NCBI GenBank assembly: GCA_964426675.1
Contig: CAYRRM010000007.1
Location: 27,428 to 91,427, forward strand
Length of the DNA stretch: 64,000 bases
Source: DYMC01 sp035406705
GTDB lineage: Bacteria > Verrucomicrobiota > Lentisphaeria > Victivallales > GWF2-50-93
Direction of reading: 5' to 3'
The position numbers and the translations under genes are program-made. Positions 8,834 to 16,627 of the stretch are shown piece after piece (position 1 is the first letter of the stretch; every line of letters begins with the position of its first letter). The notes below the pieces were generated by a model. That model was not told where the DNA came from. It worked only from the letters and a program-made list of their open reading frames with translations, and made no database searches.

Positions 8834-9580
8834 TTAAAAGTATAATTCTTTAAATTTCTCATTCATCATTTTATTAAGTTTTTCAGAAAATTCCTTTCTA
8901 GATAAACCGGAAGGATAAATTGGATCAAATAAATAGATCAATACATTAATTTTCTTCATCCCAAGCACATTCCAAAAATGAGGGAAGAAAAGCATATCTC
9001 CATACCAACAAACTTCATCCCTTTTCATCGATGGATATGAAATCAAAATGGGTAAAACAGGAAGATTCTCTGCGCATGGGATTTCAAATACACTTGATTT
9101 AAAGGGCAATATCCCCGCCAGACCATTTGAACTTGTACCTTCGGGGTAAACTATAAGAGATACCCCCCACTCTATCGTGTCTTTAAATTTTTTATTTGCG
9201 ACTTTCGCAAACTGCCTGGACTGCCTTTTTATCCATATAGGGCGACTAATCGCTACAAGCCATCCTGCAACAGGCCACCAAAATATATCTGATTTCGGTG
9301 TATAACGAACAGGAAAAAGAGTAGCCTCAGCAAAAATATCCAGATAACTAAGGTGATTAGATACTATAAAATATCCTGATTGAGGATGTTTTAAATTCCC
9401 TTTGACGCAAATATCCATTCCTAAGATTTTCGCAACCCCCCTCCCCCAAAGATTAGTCATTCTACTTATAAGTTGTACTGATTTTTTAACCGGAATAAGC
9501 CAGAGAAATAAAGTCAGAAAAGCCCCAAATGCAGAATAAATTAGTATAAGTAATACTTTAAAAATTTTCCTAAAAAACAT
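8834..9580 (-). CDS. 1-acyl-glycerol-3-phosphate acyltransferase family protein (OlsA/PlsC-like)
   Basis: A 248-residue membrane-anchored acyltransferase with a hydrophobic N-terminus. The catalytic NHLSYLD motif (NHxxxxD, near residues 75-81) and the substrate-binding YPEGTSS motif are both visible. PlsC enzymes add a second acyl chain to lysophosphatidic acid; OlsA enzymes do the same with lyso-ornithine lipid. The gene begins 5 bases after an OlsB-like N-acyltransferase, which favours the ornithine-lipid role, though a general PlsC role cannot be excluded. One copy of the 13-base iterated element lies within it. Confidence 0.8.
   Translation of the reverse strand: MFFRKIFKVLLILIYSAFGAFLTLFLWLIPVKKSVQLISRMTNLWGRGVAKILGMDICVKGNLKHPQSGYFIVSNHLSYLDIFAEATLFPVRYTPKSDIFWWPVAGWLVAISRPIWIKRQSRQFAKVANKKFKDTIEWGVSLIVYPEGTSSNGLAGILPFKSSVFEIPCAENLPVLPILISYPSMKRDEVCWYGDMLFFPHFWNVLGMKKINVLIYLFDPIYPSGLSRKEFSEKLNKMMNEKFKELYF
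9197..9209 (-). repeat. Iterated element copy 1 (TGCGAAANTCGCA)
   Basis: N is G. In the PlsC/OlsA-like gene, coding-strand sense, encoding FAKVANK. Confidence 0.85.
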
Positions 9581-9585
9581 TTTCT

Positions 9586-10401
9586 TTATTTTCGTCTTTC
9601 TGTGGGAGCTGAAAAGTGCCTCAAATATCTTTCTGGAACGTTCTTAATATCCACAACTATAAGAAAGTCTATTGTTCCAAATTCCATATCAAACGCCGGC
9701 GGTCCACAGATATTACATCCTATTCTGAGATACCCCTTAAAAAGTGGGGGTATATATTTAAGTAGTTTATTCTTTTCTGAAAGAAATTCTTCTATTTGAC
9801 TTTCATCTCCTCTGGACAAAACATACTGAGGAAGAGGTGTACCAGAAAGAAAATTACATAACTTACCTTCAGAAAGAAAATATTCATATAGTGCCCATCC
9901 CACTGCTGGATTGGTCTCTTCAAGGCTTACACAACCGAGCATATAACGCAGTTTTGCCCTTCTCATTAACTCAGCAATTCCATTCCATAATAGCGCTACA
10001 ACAGATCCCGTTCGATAATCTGAGGAAACACAAGATCTTCCAAGTTCAAGAGATTCTTCCGCAATTGACTCTATTCCGTGAATCTCATACTCACGAGCAG
10101 AATAAAATCCTTTTGCCGAACAGGCAACAATCCCGAGATGCAGCCGATAAGTACCTATAACACGTTGCTTTGATTTCTCAATTACTAATAGATGTAGACA
10201 ATGTTCATCAAATTCATCTTTATCAACGCCATTCTCTCTCGCACTTTGCAGTCCCTTACCCTGTTCAATATTAAATACTTCATAACGCAAACGCTGTGCA
10301 TCCTCTACTTCTTTTATATTCTCAGCAAATTTTATTATAAACTGCTTCGTCTCAGCAAGAGTAGCAGGAGATATTACTTTTTTAGGAAACTGTTCAAACA
10401 T
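9586..10401 (-). CDS. OlsB-like ornithine/acyl-ACP N-acyltransferase (GNAT fold)
   Basis: A 271-residue protein of the hemolysin/OlsB acyltransferase family. The block RLRYEVFNIEQG near residues 42-53, DEFDEHCLHLLV, VIGTYRL and ELGRSCV match the acyl-ACP-dependent GNAT domain that transfers a 3-hydroxyacyl chain to ornithine. Together with the adjacent PlsC-like gene it would form the two-step ornithine-lipid pathway, giving phosphorus-free membrane lipids. Homologues also act on other amines such as glycine or lysine, so the head group is inferred. It lies 53 bases after the DUF3047 gene on the same strand. Confidence 0.7.
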   Translation of the reverse strand: MFEQFPKKVISPATLAETKQFIIKFAENIKEVEDAQRLRYEVFNIEQGKGLQSARENGVDKDEFDEHCLHLLVIEKSKQRVIGTYRLHLGIVACSAKGFYSAREYEIHGIESIAEESLELGRSCVSSDYRTGSVVALLWNGIAELMRRAKLRYMLGCVSLEETNPAVGWALYEYFLSEGKLCNFLSGTPLPQYVLSRGDESQIEEFLSEKNKLLKYIPPLFKGYLRIGCNICGPPAFDMEFGTIDFLIVVDIKNVPERYLRHFSAPTERRK

Positions 10402-10454
10402 TAGGAACCCTTATTTTTATATAATTTAAATGAAACCTAACTTAATAATATAAT

Positions 10455-11138
10455 TTATTTAGATAAAAATTCTATCCACATCAATGATGCAAGAGCTTTG
10501 GTGGCCGTATATTGACTATTACAGGATATGCTCAAATAAATTGAATCAGGAACTTCCCCCCATGCCTCCTTGTAGTCATCAAGCCAATTTCTCTCTTCTA
10601 TTATCCATTCATTTAATTTGTCATTCTTATTTCGCAAAGTGAACCACTTAACCTTTATAGTCCCCGCTCCGTAAGCGCAATTGCCCTTATCCCCTACAGG
10701 AGTTTCAGTATCCCATCGATACGAAATGCTCTTCTTGGAAAAGTATGACCCACTCCCAACGTAAATACCTATAGCCTGATCGTCTTTTTCCGGAAAACGC
10801 CCATCTGCTCCATTCGGTAGACAAGTTACCTTCCAACACCACCTAATAATTGGTGCATCAACAACCTTAAATCCTTTTGGATTGCAAACTATACTCGCAG
10901 TGGCACAATCAGCCTCCATTTCCAAAAAACTTTTACCTTTTTCTTTTTTAACAAAAAATGTAGCTGGCTTTGTCATAAATTTCTTTTCCAATGACCATTC
11001 TTTTGCGAATTTCGCAGCTGCACCATTAGCTGTAAAATCAAAACGCCATACAATCTTTTGCTTCTGATTTTCTTCTGTGTATAATCTAAAGGAACAAAAG
11101 AAAAGAGAAAATATTAGTAAAAATCGCACCCCTATCAT
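10455..11138 (-). CDS. Exported DUF3047 family protein
   Basis: A 227-residue protein with an N-terminal hydrophobic signal (residues 3-18). The body follows the DUF3047 pattern: a WRFDF start, IIRWCWKV, then DDQAIGIYVGSG, ISYRWDTETP and a C-terminal IYLSISCNSQYTATKALASL strand pair. The fold is probably a jelly-roll of the carbohydrate-binding type; no function is established. It starts one base after the lytic transglycosylase gene, suggesting coupled expression and perhaps a shared envelope role. An iterated element encodes AAKFAKE at about residues 40-46. Confidence 0.65.
   Translation of the reverse strand: MIGVRFLLIFSLFFCSFRLYTEENQKQKIVWRFDFTANGAAAKFAKEWSLEKKFMTKPATFFVKKEKGKSFLEMEADCATASIVCNPKGFKVVDAPIIRWCWKVTCLPNGADGRFPEKDDQAIGIYVGSGSYFSKKSISYRWDTETPVGDKGNCAYGAGTIKVKWFTLRNKNDKLNEWIIEERNWLDDYKEAWGEVPDSIYLSISCNSQYTATKALASLMWIEFLSK
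11004..11016 (-). repeat. Iterated element copy 2
   Basis: N is T. In the DUF3047 gene, sense, encoding AAKFAKE. Confidence 0.9.
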
Positions 11139-11139
11139 T

Positions 11140-11733
11140 TTATTTTGCCTCTCTATTTATTACATACTCTTCATATTTTTTAAGAATGTCTTTTACATAA
11201 TTTTTAGTGCTGGAATACGTAATTTTTTCAATAAAATCCTGCTCATATGAGCTTGGTTTCCATTTTTGCGCGTTTACACCGCCAGCGTTATACTCTGATA
11301 AGGCAATTGCCTCAAAATCTTTATAACGACTCCATTTTCGCAAAGCTCTGGCAAGATACCACGTCCCTATTTCAATATTAAGACTGGGGGAAAACAAGAC
11401 CGCCTCAGAGGGAGGCTCCACACCATTACTCCTCGCCCAATCTAAAACTGATGAATTTGGTCTTAATTGCATCAATCCGATTTCTCCCTTTGACCCTCTC
11501 GCCAAAATATTAAAACGGCTTTCCCTCCAAATAACAGCCTTTATCAATAAATAATCCACACAATGTCTGTCTGCCGCTTCTCTTATTATATCATCAAAAT
11601 TATTAGAAGAAATGAAAAAATCACTTCCATATTCATATAAAAGAAAAGCGATAACTATTAAAAATAACATCGTCAGGATTAACATCCTGAATCTTTTTGC
11701 CTGATAACGCTTATGTATAATTTTTTGATACAT
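11140..11733 (-). CDS. Membrane-anchored lytic murein transglycosylase (SLT domain)
   Basis: A 197-residue protein with one N-terminal membrane segment (about 17-34) and a goose-lysozyme-like SLT domain. The catalytic Glu is in WRESRFN, followed by GEIGLMQLRP and ALSEYNAGG, which are the conserved SLT blocks. It would cleave peptidoglycan glycan strands in the periplasm to make 1,6-anhydromuropeptides. It is the first gene of a minus-strand group that continues into DUF3047 and the ornithine-lipid pair. The start could also be Met17, just before the membrane segment. Confidence 0.85.
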   Translation of the reverse strand: MYQKIIHKRYQAKRFRMLILTMLFLIVIAFLLYEYGSDFFISSNNFDDIIREAADRHCVDYLLIKAVIWRESRFNILARGSKGEIGLMQLRPNSSVLDWARSNGVEPPSEAVLFSPSLNIEIGTWYLARALRKWSRYKDFEAIALSEYNAGGVNAQKWKPSSYEQDFIEKITYSSTKNYVKDILKKYEEYVINREAK

Positions 11734-11842
11734 TCTATTAATCTATCACATCTAATGATTTTTGACAATATAACTTGAAAAATAAAAAAGAAGTATAAAA
11801 ATACTTCAAAATCTACTATTTTAGTAAACAAATGAAATAAGT

Positions 11843-12631
11843 ATGAATCTCAAAAAAAAAGAAAAGAAATTAAAAACAAATCTGTTGAAAATAAAAAAGC
11901 TTGCGATTGCTTTTTCTGGCGGATTCGATAGCTCTTTTCTTGCGAAATTCGCAGAAATGATTCTCAATAAAAATAATGTCATCCTAATCCATGTAGAAAG
12001 TTGCTTTTCTCCTTCTAGAGATAAAAGAGCTGCTGCAAAATTCGCAAAAGAAAATCAACTCAGATTGTTTAAAATTAATGCAACCCCTCTTACAAAAAAA
12101 GAGATAACTGATAACACCAAAGATAGATGTTATTATTGCAAAACAGTCATAATGAAGATGATTATAAACTGTGCCAAAAAAAATGGATTCCTTAATGTCG
12201 CTGATGGCAGCAACTACGATGATATTTTTGAAGAAAGACCCGGATTTAAAGCATGTAAAGAACTAAAAATCTTACATCCACTTCTGGATTCGTATATAAC
12301 AAAAAGAGACATGATAAAACTTTCCAAAAAATATAATTTTAATTTAAAATATTGTCCTTCATCGGCATGCCTCGCTACGAGGGTACCAATGGGGACAAAA
12401 ATAAAATTGAAATATTTAAAGATGATAGATTCTGCTGAAGATTTTCTATATAATAGTGGTATAATTTCTCCTCGAGTAAGGATTTATGGAGATAATGCCG
12501 GGATTGAAGTCCCACAAGCTGATTTTAAAAAAATTTTAAAAAATAAAGATAAGATTATAGAAAAATTACATCAAATAGGTTTTAAAAAAATTTTCCTTGA
12601 TCTAAATGGCTATCGAAAAATTACAAAATAA
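11843..12631 (+). CDS. larE: LarE-type ATP-dependent sacrificial sulfur transferase
   Basis: A 262-residue PP-loop ATPase with SGGFDS at 25-30, a CYYC pair (Cys96 and Cys99) and PSSACLATR whose Cys176 is at the position of the sacrificial cysteine in Lactobacillus LarE. LarE supplies sulfur to the pyridinium ring of the nickel-pincer cofactor of lactate racemase. No larB, larC or larA is in the window. The CYYC pair may indicate a variant that keeps an iron-sulfur cluster, as reported for other LarE proteins, rather than a purely sacrificial one. One exact iterated element (11941-11953, encoding LAKFAE) and one single-mismatch copy (12034-12046) lie in it. Confidence 0.8.
   Translation: MNLKKKEKKLKTNLLKIKKLAIAFSGGFDSSFLAKFAEMILNKNNVILIHVESCFSPSRDKRAAAKFAKENQLRLFKINATPLTKKEITDNTKDRCYYCKTVIMKMIINCAKKNGFLNVADGSNYDDIFEERPGFKACKELKILHPLLDSYITKRDMIKLSKKYNFNLKYCPSSACLATRVPMGTKIKLKYLKMIDSAEDFLYNSGIISPRVRIYGDNAGIEVPQADFKKILKNKDKIIEKLHQIGFKKIFLDLNGYRKITK
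11941..11953 (+). repeat. Iterated element copy 3
   Basis: N is T. In larE, sense, encoding LAKFAE. A single-mismatch relative, TGCAAAATTCGCA, follows at 12034-12046 and encodes AAKFAKE. Confidence 0.9.
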
Positions 12632-12765
12632 AAAAAATTCTTTGAATTGCAAAATTTAATTTTAATTCCGAATTTTTGTAAAAAATCTAAATAAGAGTAT
12701 TACGAAGTGCTAGGTAATTTTTATCTTTTTATTAGATAAATGTATTTCACTCCAATAGTGCAAAT

Positions 12766-13746
12766 TTAAGCATTTTTTTTTGCTGTTTTATCATAAAAAC
12801 GAGGTGTCGTATCAGATGAATAATACGGAAACTTGCTTCTGAGTTCAGATGACGCCCCCTCTGGAATATATTGCCAACGTTTATAAAGCCAGAGATATTG
12901 TTCGGGATATTCTCTGACTATATCTTCAGTCATTTTCATTATATCTTGAACAAGTTCTTCATCGGTCTTATAATCAATGACTTTTTTAGGTAATTCTTTT
13001 GAAAACATTTTGTAACCTTTCACATCACGTAAACATCCCCCAAGCGCAATATTAACTTTCATTTTTCGGGCAAAAAATGCTATCGCTCGACTCGTAGGTA
13101 CAGGCAAACCAAAAAAGTTGACAAAAATCCCGCCATCTCTGACACGAGTATTCTGATCTATCAGGACAGCAAGGAAATACCCTTTCTTTAGTGTTTTTAT
13201 CATCTCTTTTACAGCTCCTTTCTCAAAAATAACTTTATTTCCTGAACTGGTTCTTGAGTTTACTATTAGAGTATTTATGTAAGGATTATTCTGCGGTCTC
13301 ACAAGGACGGCAAAAGGCAATTTTGCGGCAAAACTTATATTAAAGGCAGCAAGTTCCCAATTGCCTATATGAGGTGAAATCCATATCATCCCTCCCTCTT
13401 TCATCGATTTTCTTGTAAGTTCAACGCCTTCATCTGGATTCTTCATTATTGAATAAAGGTAACTCTGCCTACCCGAAAACCAAAATAACTCAATGACAGT
13501 TTTAGATATATTCTGAAGAGAAAGACGTGCTATTTTGCGAATTTCGCAATACGTTTTCTCAGGAAATGCAATTTTTATATTAGCAATACAAAGTTTTCTA
13601 AATGAGGGAATAAGGTATAATATTGTTCCGATAATTTCAGCAAAAAAAAGTAAAACATTAAGTGGAAAACAACGAATAGTATAGAAGAAAAATATTATTA
13701 CTGAGTATTCTATTAAATATCTAATTTTCCTTAACTTCTTTTTCAT
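12766..13746 (-). CDS. LpxL/HtrB-like lipid A acyltransferase
   Basis: A lysophospholipid acyltransferase of the lipid A biosynthesis family, 326 residues from the chosen ATG at 13746. This start has a spaced AGGAAAG ribosome site; an upstream ATG at 13776 would add ten residues. The catalytic HxxxxE appears as HIGNWE, preceded by an N-terminal membrane segment. RDGGIFVNFFGLPVPT and YPEQYLWLYKRW are typical LpxL blocks. It would add a secondary acyl chain to Kdo2-lipid A at the inner membrane. It stands alone on the minus strand, divergent from the lipoprotein operon. One iterated element is read here in a different frame, giving CEIRK. Confidence 0.8.
   Translation of the reverse strand: MKKKLRKIRYLIEYSVIIFFFYTIRCFPLNVLLFFAEIIGTILYLIPSFRKLCIANIKIAFPEKTYCEIRKIARLSLQNISKTVIELFWFSGRQSYLYSIMKNPDEGVELTRKSMKEGGMIWISPHIGNWELAAFNISFAAKLPFAVLVRPQNNPYINTLIVNSRTSSGNKVIFEKGAVKEMIKTLKKGYFLAVLIDQNTRVRDGGIFVNFFGLPVPTSRAIAFFARKMKVNIALGGCLRDVKGYKMFSKELPKKVIDYKTDEELVQDIMKMTEDIVREYPEQYLWLYKRWQYIPEGASSELRSKFPYYSSDTTPRFYDKTAKKNA
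13536..13548 (-). repeat. Iterated element copy 4
   Basis: N is T. In the LpxL-like gene, sense but in another frame, encoding CEIRK. Confidence 0.9.
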
Positions 13747-14226
13747 CCCGTTAACTTTCCTAAAGTAAAAAAACAAGAACAGCTTAAACTATAATATAAA
13801 AAATATTTGCAGGAATTTATATTGATATTATCGAATTTCAATCCTTTATGTCAACTTACAAAACTTTGTTCATAATTTATTTTATCCTGAATATCTTATC
13901 TTGGATTTAACCAGCATGGAAAGGGAAAGCGAAGAAGAACACCGGTGGAGTAATTAATCCAAAAGCCCTTTCTCTTCAACTGCATACTCCGCAATAACTA
14001 AACACGTAACTTGCTATACATGCAAAGTTTGATTACTTGATTATGATCAGAGTAAAACGTGCTTTGCTTCCTCTAATTTAGCCTCAAAATATATCAATAT
14101 TTTTTATTGATAAATCACAGAGCACAAGGTATAGCAAAAAGATAATTTCCTGAGCTCAAAATAGTTTATGAAATAAAGAGATAAAAAAGTGTAAAATCTT
14201 ATATCAAAATGAACGATAAGATATTT
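13747..14226. other. Intergenic stretch with a less AT-rich patch
   Basis: No gene is recognised. The part from about 13910 to 14080 is visibly richer in G and C than its surroundings and holds only short open frames, none with a recognisable product. It could be a remnant of a lost gene or a small RNA region; I cannot tell which. Confidence 0.4.
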
Positions 14227-14254
14227 TTGCAATTATTTTTTCTTAAACTATATT
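14227..14254 (+). promoter_or_regulatory. Candidate sigma70 promoter for the lipoprotein operon
   Basis: TTGCAA (14227-14232), 16 bases, then TATATT (14249-14254), about 30 bases before the ATG at 14285. The surroundings are very AT-rich, so the -10 could be placed elsewhere. Confidence 0.35.
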
Positions 14255-14284
14255 ATTATTTTATTTCTTTAAGGAGAAAAAATA

Positions 14285-14713
14285 ATGAAAAAGCTGATTG
14301 AAGCTGTTTTAATTCTTTTTGTAGTATTTTTGGTATCCTCATGTTCATCATATCGTTTAATAGCATACAAATATGATGATGTGGTAATGGCTGCCTCAGA
14401 AAAATTCAACGTAAATGAATGGACAGAATTTTATACTAAAAAAAGTTCTGCAAAAGAGAAACCTGGAAAAAAAGTAATATTTACTCATTACGATTGGAGT
14501 TATCACGATTATAAAATTATGTGTCAGGTTGAAATTTTAAATGAAAAAGGCATCGCAGAAGTCTATGTTTTTGTAAGAGATTGGAATAACTGGCTATCTC
14601 CACTAACTTATAATCCTTCATATGCAAGGAAAGTTCTTGATCTGTTAGAAAAAAGGATGCAAGATGGTACATGGTCACCGATGCCATGGTCAAAAGAGGA
14701 AATGCTAAGATAA
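14285..14713 (+). CDS. Small lipoprotein of unknown function
   Basis: A 142-residue protein with a signal peptide ending in the lipobox VSSC (Cys20), so it is expected to be lipid-anchored. The mature part is rich in aromatic residues (HYDWSYHDY, RDWNNW, TWSPMPW) and has no family I recognise. AAGGAG lies 8 bases before the ATG. The next lipoprotein gene begins one base after its stop codon, so both are likely made together. Confidence 0.65.
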   Translation: MKKLIEAVLILFVVFLVSSCSSYRLIAYKYDDVVMAASEKFNVNEWTEFYTKKSSAKEKPGKKVIFTHYDWSYHDYKIMCQVEILNEKGIAEVYVFVRDWNNWLSPLTYNPSYARKVLDLLEKRMQDGTWSPMPWSKEEMLR

Positions 14714-14714
14714 A

Positions 14715-15521
14715 ATGAAATTTCCATTTTCCAGTTTTTTGGGATTAAAAGCTTTAGTTGCATTCATCTTTTTCGTTGCGATTTTCGCAAATTCATGTAG
14801 TGTCAAAAATGAAAAAAATTCTCAGAAATTCCTGAAAGAAGCCTTTGATAGCTTATTGGGAAAAAATCCCGATTGGAAAAAAGCAAAACTTCTTGCGGCA
14901 AAGGCTGTAAAGGCCGAGCCTGGTAATTATCGCGCCATTTTATTGCTTGCCGCAGCTTATGAAAAAACTGGACAAACTGATGCTGCAATCGACGAATTAA
15001 AAAGAGCCGTAAAGATAGCCCCGAATTATTTTCTCTCACAATATACGCTCGGAAGACTCTATTTTGAAAAGGGACAATTTGACAATGCGCTTACTCATTT
15101 AATAAATGCTCATAACTTAAATTCTGAAAACAGCGAAACGTTATTTTATCTTGCAAGGACTTATCAGAAACTAAAACAAAATAAAAATGCACATAAAACA
15201 TATATAGAATTATGCAAAAAGAACAATTTTAAAAAGAGGGTTGAACCATATAATGAACTTGGAACGATATATCTAATGGAAAAAGATTTGAATAACGCAT
15301 TGAAGGCACTAATCTATGCATATCGCCTTGATAAAGAAAATTATAAGGTTATATGGAACTTAGCTGTTCTTTATGATTTTTATATCAAAAATCCTGCTTC
15401 GGCAATTGCTTTTTATGAACAATATCAACAAATAACATTAATAAATCCAGAGCTTGTTTCAAAAAGGGAATTTGCAAGAAAAAGAATCGCAGAATTATCT
15501 TATAGGTTAAAACAAAAATAA
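14715..15521 (+). CDS. TPR-repeat lipoprotein
   Basis: A 268-residue protein with a signal peptide and lipobox FANSC (Cys28 region), then tandem tetratricopeptide repeats: ILLLAAAYEKTGQTDAAI, SQYTLGRLYFEKGQFDNAL, TLFYLARTYQKLKQNKNA and PYNELGTIYLMEKDLNNAL. It resembles outer-membrane assembly or scaffolding lipoproteins such as PilF/NlpI in plan, but no specific role can be assigned. An iterated element lies exactly in the signal peptide and encodes VAIFA. Confidence 0.75.
   Translation: MKFPFSSFLGLKALVAFIFFVAIFANSCSVKNEKNSQKFLKEAFDSLLGKNPDWKKAKLLAAKAVKAEPGNYRAILLLAAAYEKTGQTDAAIDELKRAVKIAPNYFLSQYTLGRLYFEKGQFDNALTHLINAHNLNSENSETLFYLARTYQKLKQNKNAHKTYIELCKKNNFKKRVEPYNELGTIYLMEKDLNNALKALIYAYRLDKENYKVIWNLAVLYDFYIKNPASAIAFYEQYQQITLINPELVSKREFARKRIAELSYRLKQK
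14777..14789 (-). repeat. Iterated element copy 5
   Basis: N is A. In the signal peptide of the TPR lipoprotein, antisense to the gene, encoding VAIFA. Confidence 0.9.
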
Positions 15522-15554
15522 ATCTCAAGAAAAATAAAATTAAGGAGAAGAAAC

Positions 15555-16079
15555 TTGAAATATAAAGTATTTGTAGTAGGAGATAATATTGATACAGATC
15601 AAATAATTCCGGCACAGTATCTTAACCTCGTTCCAACAATACCTGAAGAATATGAAAAATTAGGTTCATATGCTCTTTGCGGTTTACCTGAATCCTATCC
15701 CCGTTTTATAAAAGAAGGAAATATGAAAACAGAATATGGAATAATAATAGCCGGGAAAAACTTCGGTTGTGGTTCAAGCAGAGAACATGCTCCAATTTGC
15801 TTAGGTGCCGCAGGATTAAAATATGTGGTATCCTCATCTTTTGCAAGAATATTTTTCAGAAATTGCATTTCTACAGGTGAAGTATTTCCAATAGAGTCTA
15901 AAAAAAATCTCGTTGAATATTTTAAAACCGGTGATTATGCGGAAATTTCAATCGAAAAAAGCTACATAAAAAATATTTCAAGTAAAGAAGTATTTGAACT
16001 AAAAGATCTCGGAGCTGTAAAAGATGTTATAGAAGCAGGTGGAATTTTTAATTACGCTAGAAAAAATAAAATGATATAA
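15555..16079 (+). CDS. leuD: 3-isopropylmalate / citramalate dehydratase small subunit
   Basis: A 174-residue aconitase-swivel domain protein. VGDNIDTDQIIPAQYL at the start and GKNFGCGSSREHAP are the family marks. It pairs with a LeuC large subunit to isomerise isopropylmalate (leucine) or citramalate (isoleucine). No large-subunit gene is in the window. The start is TTG, preceded by AAGGAG with normal spacing; there is no ATG in the conserved N-terminal block. It lies upstream of citramalate synthase with one unrelated exported protein in between, which suggests a role in the citramalate route to isoleucine. Confidence 0.85.
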   Translation: MKYKVFVVGDNIDTDQIIPAQYLNLVPTIPEEYEKLGSYALCGLPESYPRFIKEGNMKTEYGIIIAGKNFGCGSSREHAPICLGAAGLKYVVSSSFARIFFRNCISTGEVFPIESKKNLVEYFKTGDYAEISIEKSYIKNISSKEVFELKDLGAVKDVIEAGGIFNYARKNKMI

Positions 16080-16093
16080 AAAGGAGAAAACAA

Positions 16094-16618
16094 ATGAAAA
16101 AAATATCTTTCTATCTATTGATCCCCGCAATATTTTTCGGTCTAATTCTGAATCAAAAATTTTATGCGCAGGAAAAAAATCAAGTTTACAATGTAACTGA
16201 AACGGAAATAATTAAGTTTATAAAGTTCTTTCCGGAATTGAAAAATACCATTGAGAACAGTTCGGATGACGAAAACATTATTATGATGTCAATACAAAAA
16301 ACCCCAATCACAAAATTAAATATGTTAGCTGTAAAAAATGGATTCAAGGATCACGCTGACCTTCTTAGAGTTTGCGGAGGGGCAATATTAGGTTATGCTA
16401 TGATAAAAATGAAAGAGGCTGAGGAACAAATGAACCAAGAGTTAAATAGTCTAACTCCTGAAATGAAAGCGATGATAAAACCTCAACTTGACGCTATAAA
16501 ATTACAGCTAAAAAAATACGAAAAACAAGTTTCAAATGAAACTATTAATGCAGTAAAAAAACACTATGAGGAAATGAATAAACTTTTTGAGTCAACCCCA
16601 GTAGAAAAAGAAGATTAA
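16094..16618 (+). CDS. Exported protein of unknown function
   Basis: A 174-residue protein with a signal peptide ending near FYAQ (residues 1-25) and a mostly helical mature part. The C-terminal third (EEQMNQELNSLTPEMKAMIK and following) is likely coiled-coil. I recognise no family. AAGGAG precedes the ATG; it is 14 bases from leuD and 9 bases from citramalate synthase, so it is co-transcribed with amino-acid biosynthesis genes although its product leaves the cytoplasm. Confidence 0.55.
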   Translation: MKKISFYLLIPAIFFGLILNQKFYAQEKNQVYNVTETEIIKFIKFFPELKNTIENSSDDENIIMMSIQKTPITKLNMLAVKNGFKDHADLLRVCGGAILGYAMIKMKEAEEQMNQELNSLTPEMKAMIKPQLDAIKLQLKKYEKQVSNETINAVKKHYEEMNKLFESTPVEKED

Positions 16619-16627
16619 GGAAAAATT

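Noticed and set aside
12724..12745. Short hairpin TTTATCT/AGATAAA downstream of larE
   Set aside because: Seven AT-rich pairs and no T-run on either side.
13918..13959. Short frame encoding MERESEEEHRWSN in the less AT-rich patch
   Set aside because: Only 13 residues, no ribosome site and no recognised family; not called as a gene or remnant.
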